Below are positions 57,509 through 64,000 of a stretch of 64,000 nucleotides of DNA, piece after piece. Position numbers and translations under genes: made by a program. Each line of letters opens with the position of its first letter. Position 1 is the stretch's first letter. The notes under the pieces are model-generated. The model saw only the letters and a program-made list of their open reading frames with translations. It did not search any database and was not told the DNA's origin. This DNA comes from Spirochaetota bacterium (GTDB taxonomy: Bacteria; Spirochaetota; Spirochaetia; Treponematales; Rectinemataceae): contig JAKLFE010000001.1 of assembly GCA_022711355.1 (NCBI GenBank), positions 62,001 through 126,000 on the forward strand, read 5' to 3'.

Positions 57509-57556
57509 GCTGCCTCTTCCCCGGACGGGCCGGCTCGCCCCGGAACGCCGGAAACG

Positions 57557-57582
57557 AAAAAGGCGGAAGTCGAGCTCCCGCC
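57557..57582 (-). terminator. Terminator after flgM
   Basis: On the minus strand GGCGG, an 11-base loop and CCGCC are followed by TTTTTCGTTT. It lies 24 bases after the FlgM stop and separates rsmI-flgM from the ADH-like gene. Confidence 0.7.
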
Positions 57583-57605
57583 TTGTTGCTCAGCCCGGGA
57601 CAGCC

Positions 57606-57890
57606 CTAGCCGAGGAGCTGGTCCAGGATCCGATCCGCGGTCATGGAGATGACCGCGTCATCTATATAGGAAGGATCGTCGATCTTGGCTTTGAGGGCGG
57701 CGACGCGGTCGGCCCGCGTATCGGGGGCGGCCTTGGCCAGCTCGAGGGCCTTGTAGAGCTCGGCCTTCTGGGCGGCGTCGGAGGAGATGGAGATGGAGTC
57801 GCCCCGTCCGCCCTTCTCTGCCCTGCCGAGGGAAGCGGGCTTCTTGGGGTCTCGGATCGGTTCCATGGAGTTCAGCCGGTCAATGGTCAT
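57606..57890 (-). CDS. flgM: FlgM-like anti-sigma-28 factor
   Basis: The 94-residue protein has a disordered, polar N-terminal half (MTIDRLNSMEPIRDPKK) and a C-terminal half with the FlgM pattern: DSISISSDAAQKAELYKALELAKAAPDTRADRVAALKAKIDDPSYIDDAVISMTADRILDQLL. It would hold the flagellar sigma factor inactive until hook completion. ATG 57890 follows GGGGAG. It lies 50 bases after rsmI on the same strand. Fits a motile, flagellated cell. Confidence 0.88.
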   Translation of the reverse strand: MTIDRLNSMEPIRDPKKPASLGRAEKGGRGDSISISSDAAQKAELYKALELAKAAPDTRADRVAALKAKIDDPSYIDDAVISMTADRILDQLLG

Positions 57891-57940
57891 CTCGCTCCCC
57901 TGCCTTTCACCTGAATTATCGGCGCTCGCCCGGAATAAGT

Positions 57941-58621
57941 TTACGCCTTTTCCGCTCCGGCGACAAGCACCGCGAACTCTCCCCTCGGCTCCTCGGCCCC
58001 GGAGAAGCGTTCGAGGAGCTCATCGGCCCTCCCGACCGCGAATTCCTCGTGGAGCTTCGTCATCTCCCGCCCGACGCAGACCCTTCGCCCCGGATCGACC
58101 GCAGCCACGTCGGCCAGGAGCTTGCGGATCCGGTGGGGGGACTCGTAGAGGACGAAGCTCTCCTCCCGGGACATGAGCTCCTCCACCCGGGAGCGCCGCT
58201 TGCCGGGCTTGGGCGAGGGAAAGCCGTCGAAGAGGAAGGATCGACCCCCGAAGCCCGAAGCGCTCACCAAGGCGGCGAAGGCCGAGGATCCCGGCAGGCT
58301 CGTCACCTCATGGCCGGCCTCCCGGGCCCTCCGCGCGATGAGGGCCCCGGGATCGGAGATGCCCGGGGTGCCGGCGTCCGAACAGTAGGCGATCGTCTTG
58401 CCCTCGGCGAGGAGGCCGAGGATCCTGGCGGCGCCGCGCTCCTCGTCGTTGGCGTGGAAGGAGAGGAGCGGCTTGCGTATCTCATAATGAGTCAACAACT
58501 TAAGCGTATGCCTCGTGTCTTCGCAGGCCACGAAATCGGCGGTCCTGAGGGTTTCGAGGGCCCGGAGGCTGATGTCGCCGAGATTCCCGATCGGGGTCGC
58601 GACGAGGCAGAGCTTTCCCAT
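57941..58621 (-). CDS. rsmI: 16S rRNA C1402 ribose 2'-O-methyltransferase
   Basis: The 226-residue SAM-dependent enzyme of the tetrapyrrole-methylase fold has LVATPIGNLGDISLRALETLRTADFVACEDTRHT at the N-terminus, YCSDAGTPGISDPGALI, LPGSSAFAALVSASGF and LYESPHRIRKLLADVA, all RsmI signatures. It modifies the ribosomal decoding centre. The length is shorter than the E. coli enzyme and lacks its C-terminal extension, which is common in other bacteria. Confidence 0.95.
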   Translation of the reverse strand: MGKLCLVATPIGNLGDISLRALETLRTADFVACEDTRHTLKLLTHYEIRKPLLSFHANDEERGAARILGLLAEGKTIAYCSDAGTPGISDPGALIARRAREAGHEVTSLPGSSAFAALVSASGFGGRSFLFDGFPSPKPGKRRSRVEELMSREESFVLYESPHRIRKLLADVAAVDPGRRVCVGREMTKLHEEFAVGRADELLERFSGAEEPRGEFAVLVAGAEKA

Positions 58622-58647
58622 TGCTGCAGTATATATCGGCAGGAAGA

Positions 58648-58676
58648 TTGTATACGAGGGGAAGCGCGGATATACT
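58648..58676 (+). promoter_or_regulatory. Promoter placing transcription start at a GTG
   Basis: TTGTAT (58648-58653) and TATACT (58671-58676) with 17 bases between. The expected transcription start, about seven bases after the -10 element, coincides with GTG 58683. This suggests a leaderless message. Confidence 0.6.
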
Positions 58677-58682
58677 CCCGCC

Positions 58683-59093
58683 GTGAACTTCGCCCTCGCG
58701 GCCGCCCTCGGAGCGGCCCTCCTCGCCCTCGCCTTCTATGTCTTCCTCCGTTTCGGACGGGGAGTAGGCGCGTCGCGGGCGAGGGGGGCTCGGCCTGGGG
58801 GAGCCGGCGCCCGCTCCGGAGCGGCCTCCGCCTCCTGCCCCCTCTGCTCCTCGGTCCTCGAGCCCGGGGAGCGCGTCAAGTCGGACATCACGCCGGGCTC
58901 AGGCGATCGGATCATGAGGATCTTCGGCTGCCCCCGCTGCCTTCCGCCCCTGGGCGGGCTCAGGCGGGTCTGTCCCGTCTGCCTCGCTTCCCTTCCGCCC
59001 GAGGGCTGGGTGGTTGCCCGCTACTTCGAGCGGCCGGGGCGCCGCCACGTCCACGTCCTCGGCTGCACCGGCTGCCGGCCCGGCTCGGGCTAG
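58683..59093 (+). CDS. Membrane-anchored zinc-ribbon protein
   Basis: GTG 58683 gives 136 residues; an open frame further left overlaps rsmI. An N-terminal span (FALAAALGAALLALAFYVFL) is followed by a Gly/Ala/Arg linker and a domain with four Cys-x2-Cys pairs: CPLC, CPRC, CPVC and CTGC, which could bind two zinc ions in a rubredoxin- or ribbon-like fold. The function is unknown. The AI-2E family permease gene follows 22 bases downstream. Confidence 0.75.
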   Translation: MNFALAAALGAALLALAFYVFLRFGRGVGASRARGARPGGAGARSGAASASCPLCSSVLEPGERVKSDITPGSGDRIMRIFGCPRCLPPLGGLRRVCPVCLASLPPEGWVVARYFERPGRRHVHVLGCTGCRPGSG

Positions 59094-59115
59094 AACGCGC
59101 TAAAGGAGCCATCGC

Positions 59116-60210
59116 ATGGGCGAACCACGCGTCAGGAAGACCATCTTCCTCGCCTTCTTCATCTTGCTCCTCATCCTCGTGGCGAGGCTCTTCTATCCCT
59201 TCATGACCGTCCTCCTCTGGGCGGGCCTCGTCTACGTCCTCCTCGAGCCCCTCCACCGCCGGGTCTCGCGGCGGCGCGACGGCTCGGAGCGATCTTCCCC
59301 TGCGCGGACCGGCATAGCGGGGGCCTTCGCCCTCGGCGGGGTCCTCCTCTTCGCGATCCCCACCATAGCCCTCGGCTCGGCCCTCGTCAGGCAGGCGGGG
59401 GCCCTGGCCTCCTCGGTCATGGCGACCCTCGACCGCAACCCCTCCCTCCTGGACCTCTCGCCCGACGGCCTGATCGGCGGCCTGGTGAGCCGCCTCACCG
59501 AGGGCAGCGTCGACCTCTCGGCCATCGACCTGAAGGGCGAGATCAAGCGCTTCGTAGCCGGCAAGGCCGGGACCATCATCGGCTTCTCCGGCCTCGTGCT
59601 CAAAGACGCGGCCGGGCTGGTCCTCACCCTGGCCTTCATGGTCTTCACCCTCTACTTCTTCTTCGCCGACGGGCGCCACCTCGTCGGGATCGTCATCCGG
59701 GCCATGCCCATCGAGCGGAGCTACACCACGCTCTTCCTCACCAAGCTCAAGGAGACGGGGCGGCAGCTCGTGCTCGGCTACTTCCTCGTCGCCCTCTTCC
59801 AGGGCAGCGTGATGCTCGGGCTCTGCCTGGCCTTCGGGATCGAGGGCGCCCTCGTGGTGGCCTGCCTCACGGCGGTGGCCTCCTTCGTCCCCATGGTCGG
59901 GACGGCCCTGGTCTGGGTGCCGGTCGCCGCGACGATGGCCCTCTCGGGGAACAGGATGGGCGCCCTGGCCTTCCTCGCCCTCTCGGCCATCCTCGTCGCC
60001 ACCCTGGACAACTTCATCAGGCCCTTCCTCCTCCGCGACCGGCTGAAGATCCATCCCCTCCTCATCTTCTTCGCCATCCTCGGCGGGCTCCAGGTCTTCG
60101 GCTTCAACGGCCTCCTCCTCGGGCCGCTGCTCCTCATGCTCTTCTTCGCGGCGGCCGAGCTCTTCGACAAGGTCTACGAGCGCGAGGAGCCGGAAGCCGA
60201 AGGGGAGTGA
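59116..60210 (+). CDS. AI-2E family permease (UPF0118)
   Basis: The 364-residue protein has about eight spans in the usual pattern: two spans near the N-terminus (IFLAFFILLLILVARLFYPFMTVLLWAGLVYVLLEPL), a central helical soluble part (about 90-150), then LTLAFMVFTLYFFFADG and a closing cluster including FVPMVGTALVWVPVA and NFIRPFLLRDRLKIHPLLIFFAILGGLQVFG, the family signature. Members transport signalling molecules, Na+/H+ or other solutes. The substrate is not predictable here. Confidence 0.9.
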   Translation: MGEPRVRKTIFLAFFILLLILVARLFYPFMTVLLWAGLVYVLLEPLHRRVSRRRDGSERSSPARTGIAGAFALGGVLLFAIPTIALGSALVRQAGALASSVMATLDRNPSLLDLSPDGLIGGLVSRLTEGSVDLSAIDLKGEIKRFVAGKAGTIIGFSGLVLKDAAGLVLTLAFMVFTLYFFFADGRHLVGIVIRAMPIERSYTTLFLTKLKETGRQLVLGYFLVALFQGSVMLGLCLAFGIEGALVVACLTAVASFVPMVGTALVWVPVAATMALSGNRMGALAFLALSAILVATLDNFIRPFLLRDRLKIHPLLIFFAILGGLQVFGFNGLLLGPLLLMLFFAAAELFDKVYEREEPEAEGE

Positions 60211-60260
60211 GGCGAGGCGCCAGCCCTTGCCTCGAAGCTCGTTGGAGAAGGAAGAGGAAA

Positions 60261-60294
60261 CGAGAGGGAGACCTTCCCCAAGGTCTCCCTCTCG
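60261..60294. terminator. Perfect 15-base hairpin between convergent genes
   Basis: CGAGAGGGAGACCTT and AAGGTCTCCCTCTCG flank a CCCC loop, 50 bases after the permease stop and 93 before the PHP gene stop. No T-run on either strand. Probably a bidirectional transcript end. Confidence 0.55.
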
Positions 60295-60387
60295 CGCTCA
60301 CCCGTCCAAGGGCCCCGAAGGGCCTCGGCTTGCCCTGGCCGGCCTGCCTCGCCTGGGTTCCCAACACGCTTCGAGGCATTCGAGGAG

Positions 60388-61221
60388 CTATCCCGGCAGG
60401 CCGAGCCCCTCCAGGTACTCGTCGCCGATGACGAGGTTCCCGGCCGTGCGCCCCAGGCGCCGCTCAGGCCTGAGCTCGCCGTGGAAGTCCGAGCCGGCGG
60501 TCACGCGCAGCCCCCGCTCCCGAGCCAGGCGGTCGAGGCGGCGGCAGTGGGAGATCTTGGCCGTCGGGTGGTAGGCCTCGATCCCGTCCACGCCCAGCTC
60601 GACCCATTCGTCCATCAGCGACTCGAGCCGGCCCCAGGAGACGAAGAGGGAGAGGGGATGGGCGACGATGGCCCGGCCCCCCGCGGCCTTCACCAGGCGG
60701 AGGGCCTCGGCGAGCTCGAGGGTCCCCTTCGGCTCGTACCAGGGCCGGCCCTTGCCGATGTAGCGGTCGAAGGCCTCCTGCTTCGTCCGCACCGCCCGCT
60801 TCTTGACCAGGAGGCCGGCGATATGGGGCCGGCCGATCGCCCCGCCCCCGGCGAGGAGCTCGAGCTCCTCCATGGTCGCGTCGACGCCCTCGGAGCGCAT
60901 GCGCTCGACGATGCGCGCGTTGCGCGCCGCCCTGGCTTGGGCGAGGCGGGCAACCGCCCCCCCGAGCTCCCCGACCTCGCGGGACAGCCCGAGGCCCAGG
61001 AGGTGGAACTCCCCAGGCTCGAAGGCTATCTCGATCTCGATCCCGCGGAGGAAGCGCAGGGCGGTCCCGGAAGCGGCCGCCTCGGCCTCGTCGAGGCCGG
61101 CCAGGCTGTCGTGGTCCGTCAGGGCGAGGGCCGAGAGGCCCCGCTCGAGGGCGAGGGCGACCAGGGCCGCGGGGGCCAGGCTCCCGTCGCTCGCGGCGGA
61201 ATGGGTGTGGAGGTCGATCAC
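60388..61221 (-). CDS. PHP-domain phosphoesterase
   Basis: The 277-residue protein has PHP metal motifs: HTHSAASDG near residue 5, LTDHDSLAG near 36, GIEIEIAF near 60, GRPHIAGLL near 132, AHPLSLF near 190 and SDFHGE near 245. This matches the family of RNase AM / 3',5'-nucleoside bisphosphate phosphatases (YciV-like). It acts on short 5' nucleotide ends or pAp. ATG 61221 overlaps the radical SAM stop by four bases. Confidence 0.9.
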   Translation of the reverse strand: MIDLHTHSAASDGSLAPAALVALALERGLSALALTDHDSLAGLDEAEAAASGTALRFLRGIEIEIAFEPGEFHLLGLGLSREVGELGGAVARLAQARAARNARIVERMRSEGVDATMEELELLAGGGAIGRPHIAGLLVKKRAVRTKQEAFDRYIGKGRPWYEPKGTLELAEALRLVKAAGGRAIVAHPLSLFVSWGRLESLMDEWVELGVDGIEAYHPTAKISHCRRLDRLARERGLRVTAGSDFHGELRPERRLGRTAGNLVIGDEYLEGLGLPG

Positions 61222-62093
61222 GGGAGGACCAGCTCGCCCGAGGCGCCGAAGGCGCGGACCGGGATCGGCAGCCGCGAGGCGACGAGGGCAGCCAGCTCGG
61301 CGAGGCGCCCGTCGCCCAGGCCCTCGGTCTCCTGGCCCGGCGGCTCGCCGGGCGAGGGCCGGGCCTTGGTGTAGAGCTGGAGGGCGCGGATGCGGGCCCC
61401 TCCCTCGACGAGGCGGCCGATGAGGGCGGCGTAGGCCTCGAGCTCGGCGAGGGAGGGCTCGGCCCCGCCCGAGCGGCAGAGCATGGTCTGCACGGTGACG
61501 GGGCTCCGCGAGGCGAAGGACGCGATGCCCGCCGCCACCTCCTCGAGCGCGTAGCGCGAGCGCGACATGCGGCGGAAGGCATCGGGCGTGGCCCCGTCGA
61601 GCTTGGCCCAGATGACCAGGCCCTCCCGGGCGACGGCGGCCTCGAGGAGGGCGGATACGGAGGGCGAGAGGAAGCCCGTCGCGTTGGTGATGAGGACCAG
61701 GTCGGCCGCCCCGAGGAGGCCGGGCCGCAGGCGGCGGGCGGAGGCGCAGGCCTCGATCGCCGCGCCGAGGAAGGGCGAGAGGGTCGGCTCGCCGTTGCCG
61801 GAGATGCAGAGGTCGCGCACCGGCTCGGGGGCCCAGGCCTCGGCGTAGCCCCGCTCGAGGAAGGCCTCGAGCTCCTCCTCGAGCTCCCGCGGATCGAAGC
61901 CCCGGCCCCGGGGGCCGGGCTCGGAGGAGAGGAAGACCTCGCAGTAGGGGCAGTCGAAGTTGCAGAGCTTGCGGTCGGGGAAGAGGTTGACGCCGACCGA
62001 TAGGCCCCCGGAGCGCCGCGAGAGGACGGGATAGACGAGGCGGCCCGCCTCGCGCTCCTCGCGATGATCCCCCACTCCTCTCGATCCGCCCAT
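61218..62093 (-). CDS. Radical SAM protein
   Basis: I take ATG 62093 (MGGSRGVGDHREE, 291 residues); upstream in-frame sequence overlaps the his promoter region. The cluster motif is CNFDCPYCEV near residue 48 (C-x3-C-x2-C). LCISGNGEPTLSPF is the GGE-like SAM-binding segment, and VLITNATGF the next strand. The family resembles short radical SAM proteins of unknown function whose start is GVNLFPDRKLCNFDCPYCE. Substrate unknown. It is coupled to the PHP phosphoesterase by a four-base overlap, which may hint at an RNA- or nucleotide-related task. Confidence 0.85.
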   Translation of the reverse strand: MGGSRGVGDHREEREAGRLVYPVLSRRSGGLSVGVNLFPDRKLCNFDCPYCEVFLSSEPGPRGRGFDPRELEEELEAFLERGYAEAWAPEPVRDLCISGNGEPTLSPFLGAAIEACASARRLRPGLLGAADLVLITNATGFLSPSVSALLEAAVAREGLVIWAKLDGATPDAFRRMSRSRYALEEVAAGIASFASRSPVTVQTMLCRSGGAEPSLAELEAYAALIGRLVEGGARIRALQLYTKARPSPGEPPGQETEGLGDGRLAELAALVASRLPIPVRAFGASGELVLP

Positions 62094-62143
62094 GGGAAGA
62101 TAGTACCGGCGGCGAGCGGGGGCCTTCAAGCGGCCGCCGGGGC

Positions 62144-62173
62144 TTGACAGCCGGCCTTCCTCCGTGTTTCTAT
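62144..62173 (+). promoter_or_regulatory. Promoter of the histidine operon leader
   Basis: A perfect TTGACA at 62144-62149 is followed after 18 bases by TTCTAT (62168-62173), a weak -10 element. Transcription would start near 62180, about 25 bases before the leader peptide ATG. Confidence 0.55.
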
Positions 62174-62203
62174 GCATGCATGCAATTCGAGGCATGCCGC
62201 GCC

Positions 62204-62257
62204 ATGGGCGCCCATCTCCATCATCACGGCCATATCGAGGGGCCGGCGATGGCTTGA
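62204..62257 (+). CDS. hisL: His-rich leader peptide of the his operon
   Basis: A 17-codon gene encoding MGAHLHHHGHIEGPAMA, with five His codons within seven positions. It lies between a promoter and two terminator hairpins that precede hisG, the arrangement of a ribosome-mediated attenuator: stalling at His codons when charged tRNA-His is scarce would favour an antiterminator structure. GAGG about 11 bases upstream is a modest ribosome binding site. Confidence 0.85.
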   Translation: MGAHLHHHGHIEGPAMA

Positions 62258-62289
62258 TGGCGCGCGCGTACGCGGGCAGCCAACGATAC

Positions 62290-62320
62290 AGCGCCGGCCT
62301 CGGGCCGGCGCTTCGGTTTT
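62290..62320 (+). terminator. First hairpin of the his leader
   Basis: AGCGCCGGCC, a three-base loop and GGCCGGCGCT precede TCGGTTTT. It lies 32 bases after the leader peptide stop. It may be the attenuator itself or, given the second hairpin, the pause or protector structure. Confidence 0.7.
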
Positions 62321-62354
62321 AAAGGCAGGGCTCCTAGGCCCGCCTCCGAGCGCG

Positions 62355-62380
62355 AACCGGCCCACGGGGCCGGTTTTTTC
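62355..62380 (+). terminator. Attenuator terminator before hisG
   Basis: AACCGGCCC, a three-base loop and GGGCCGGTT lead into TTTTTC, ending 17 bases before the hisG ATG. This is a textbook rho-independent terminator directly in front of an operon's first gene. Confidence 0.85.
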
Positions 62381-62396
62381 GTCCTGGAGGGATGCC

Positions 62397-63326
62397 ATGG
62401 CATACGGAGAAGCGATCCTGAGGATGGGCCTGCCCAAGGGCAGGATGCAGGCCGAGGTCCTGCGCCTCCTCGCCGACTCGGGCCTGCCGGTCAAGTCCGA
62501 CGAGCGGGGCTACCGGCCCCGCGTCGGCGAGGGACGGAGCTCGGCCTTCGAGGCCAAGTTCCTGAAGCCCCAGAACATCGTCGAGATGCTCGACTCTGGC
62601 TCGCGGGATATCGGCTTCGCGGGGGCCGACTGGGTCGCCGAGCTGCGCCGCGCCAAGCTCCTGCGCCGCGCCGCCCGCGGCGAGGGCGAGGCCGAGTTCG
62701 AGGTCGTCGAGCTCCTGGACACGGGGCTCGACCCCGTCTCCATCGTCGCCGCGGCGCCCCAGGCCCTCCTCGAGGCCGGCGAGCTGCCCCGGGGCAGGGC
62801 ACTCGTCGTGGCCTCGGAGTACGAGTCCTTGGCCGGCGAGTGGATCGAGCGCCGGGCCCCCGGCTCGGCCTTCATCCGCTCCTACGGCGCCACGGAGGCC
62901 TTCCCGCCCGAGGACGCCGACGTGATCGTCGACAACTGCGCCACCGGCGGGACCCTCAGGGCCAACGGCCTCCAGGTCCTCGACGTCCTCATGGAGAGCT
63001 CGACCCGGCTCTACGCCTCGAGCCGGGCCCTCGAGGACCCCGCCAAGCGGGAGGCCGCCGAGGCCCTCGTCCTCGTGCTCGGCGCCGTCCTCGAGGCTAG
63101 GCGCCGGGTCATGGTGGAGATCAACGTCGCCGCCGACCGCCTGGCCGAGCTCTCGGCCGCCCTCCCCTGCCTCCGCTCCCCGACGATCTCCCCCCTCGAG
63201 GGCGGCAACGCCTTCGCCGTCCGGATCGCCGCGCCGCGCTCGGGGCTGGCCGCCCTGATCCCGGAGATCCGCCGCCGCGGGGGCACGGACATCGTGGTGA
63301 CCGAGCTGGCCCAGCTCGTGCCCTGA
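62397..63326 (+). CDS. hisG: ATP phosphoribosyltransferase (long form)
   Basis: ATG 62397 follows GGAGG, giving 309 residues. The catalytic domains have RMGLPKGRMQAEVLRLLADSGL, DIGFAGADWVAE, VASEYESLAGEWI and ADVIVDNCATGGTLRANGLQ (PRPP-binding loop). The last 75 residues (VMVEINVAADRLAELSAALPCLRSPTISPL...) are the C-terminal regulatory domain that senses histidine, so this is the long HisG form that does not need HisZ. It commits PRPP and ATP to histidine synthesis. hisC follows 11 bases downstream. Confidence 0.95.
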   Translation: MAYGEAILRMGLPKGRMQAEVLRLLADSGLPVKSDERGYRPRVGEGRSSAFEAKFLKPQNIVEMLDSGSRDIGFAGADWVAELRRAKLLRRAARGEGEAEFEVVELLDTGLDPVSIVAAAPQALLEAGELPRGRALVVASEYESLAGEWIERRAPGSAFIRSYGATEAFPPEDADVIVDNCATGGTLRANGLQVLDVLMESSTRLYASSRALEDPAKREAAEALVLVLGAVLEARRRVMVEINVAADRLAELSAALPCLRSPTISPLEGGNAFAVRIAAPRSGLAALIPEIRRRGGTDIVVTELAQLVP

Positions 63327-63337
63327 GGGAGGACGCG

Positions 63338-64000
63338 ATGAGCGACGCCGTCCTGCGCCTCGACGCGAACGAAGGCCGCCCCGCCCTGGGAGCCGAGGCC
63401 ATAGCCGCCTTCCTCGGCCCCGAGGCCCTCCGCCGCTACCCCGACGCCCGCCCCCTCGAGGCGGCCCTGGCCCGTCGCATGGGCCTGCCCCCCTCCCGCG
63501 TCCTGGCCACGGCCGGGGCGGACGACGCGATCGACCGGGCGGTCCGCTGCCTCGCCGGCCCCGGGGGGACCGTCGTCTCGGCCGACCCGACCTTCGTCGA
63601 GTACGCCGCCGCAGCCGCGCGATCGGGCTCGCGCTACGCGCCGGTCTTCCGCGCCCCCGGCGCCCCCTACCCGGTCGCGGAGGCCCTCGCGGCCCTCGGG
63701 CGCGAGCGAGCCGCCGGCCGGCCGGCCCTCGCCATCGCCGCCTCGCCCGACAATCCCGGGGGCGCGGTCCTCGGGCGGGCCGAGCTCGAGGAGCTCGCGG
63801 GATCGGGCTTCCCCGTCCTCCTCGACCTCACCTACGCCGCCTTCGCCGAGGCGGGGGTCGGGGCCGGCCTCGCCTTCCCCTCACTCGAGCTCGGGGGGGT
63901 CCTCGTCGCCGGCAGCCTCTCCAAGGCCTTCGGCCTCGCCGGCCTGCGGATCGGCTGGGCCTGCGGCCCGGAGGGCCTCGTCTCGCGGCTCCGGGAGGCG
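63338..64000 (+). CDS. hisC: Histidinol-phosphate aminotransferase, 3' end outside window
   Basis: ATG 63338 follows GGGAGGA. The frame stays open to the right edge (221 codons), so the gene is truncated by the window. LRLDANEGRP is the HisC-type start (usual form LxxNENP), then ALRRYPDARPLEAALARRMGL, ATAGADDAIDRAVRCL, ASPDNPGG for the PLP-contacting Asn, LLDLTYAAFAE, and SLSKAFGLAGLRIGWA containing the Schiff-base Lys. It converts imidazole acetol phosphate to histidinol phosphate. Second gene of the his operon. Confidence 0.92.
   Translation, partial: MSDAVLRLDANEGRPALGAEAIAAFLGPEALRRYPDARPLEAALARRMGLPPSRVLATAGADDAIDRAVRCLAGPGGTVVSADPTFVEYAAAAARSGSRYAPVFRAPGAPYPVAEALAALGRERAAGRPALAIAASPDNPGGAVLGRAELEELAGSGFPVLLDLTYAAFAEAGVGAGLAFPSLELGGVLVAGSLSKAFGLAGLRIGWACGPEGLVSRLREA

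Overview
The window reads as chromosomal DNA of a very GC-rich spirochaete (phylum Spirochaetota). I base this on a CarD-family regulator directly followed by a fused IspD-IspF enzyme (an arrangement I know from Treponema), rsmI next to a FlgM-like anti-sigma factor, CheD with a soluble chemoreceptor-like protein, and several small proteins without a recognisable family. There is no rRNA or other decisive marker, so the placement is an inference. No CRISPR array, rRNA or convincing tRNA was seen.

Layout. (1) 1-10.97 kb: right-hand end of a prophage with podovirus-like features. It holds the 3' part of a giant polyvalent virion protein with an HEFFH zincin motif, a structural protein, a T7-type tail fibre, and a tightly overlapping lysis cassette (putative Cys-dependent lysin, holin-like protein, two small membrane proteins). 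(2) 10.97-11.41 kb: non-coding phage/host boundary with inverted and direct repeats and two strong terminators. (3) 11.4-18.6 kb: DUF438/hemerythrin/PAS protein, glutamate synthase large subunit (no gltD beside it), and a UPF0104 flippase-like protein. (4) 18.8-25.5 kb: oligopeptide transporter operon oppBCDF, an M24 aminopeptidase, then oppA. Upstream lies a palindromic site that recurs upstream of the neighbouring chemoreceptor gene (25.6-27.4 kb). (5) 27.7-36.6 kb: visibly less GC-rich island with a lipoprotein, a CHASE2-only protein, an NlpC/P60-like peptidase with a 12-G tract, an unknown membrane protein, a REP-associated (Y1/RAYT) transposase, a HAD phosphatase, a VTT membrane protein, CarD and IspDF. 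(6) 36.6-40.4 kb: RlpA, an aminotransferase, a tandem FMN-binding protein, a gamma-carbonic anhydrase. (7) 40.5-47.7 kb: complete F-type ATP synthase operon. (8) 47.8-51.6 kb: galactokinase, MFS sugar transporter, serine acetyltransferase, a 37-residue Lys-rich protein. (9) 51.6-62.1 kb: CheD and chemoreceptor-like protein, UgpC/MalK-type ATPase, SpoU methyltransferase, an iron-ADH-fold protein that has lost its metal ligands, FlgM, RsmI, a zinc-ribbon membrane protein, an AI-2E family permease, a PHP phosphoesterase, a radical SAM protein. (10) 62.1-64 kb: start of a histidine operon (hisG, hisC) behind a classical His-codon attenuator.

The most unusual signal is a palindrome, core GGGAC(A/T)GTCC, found about 17 times between 16.5 and 57.4 kb. 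It occurs mostly inside genes, is densest around the RAYT transposase gene, and is absent from the prophage. It forms a 57-base cruciform at 40422-40478. I propose a RAYT-associated repeat family or, alternatively, a selected protein-binding or modification site. Other notable signals are the opp/chemoreceptor shared operator, the his attenuator with two hairpins, the poly-G tract, and the phage boundary structure.
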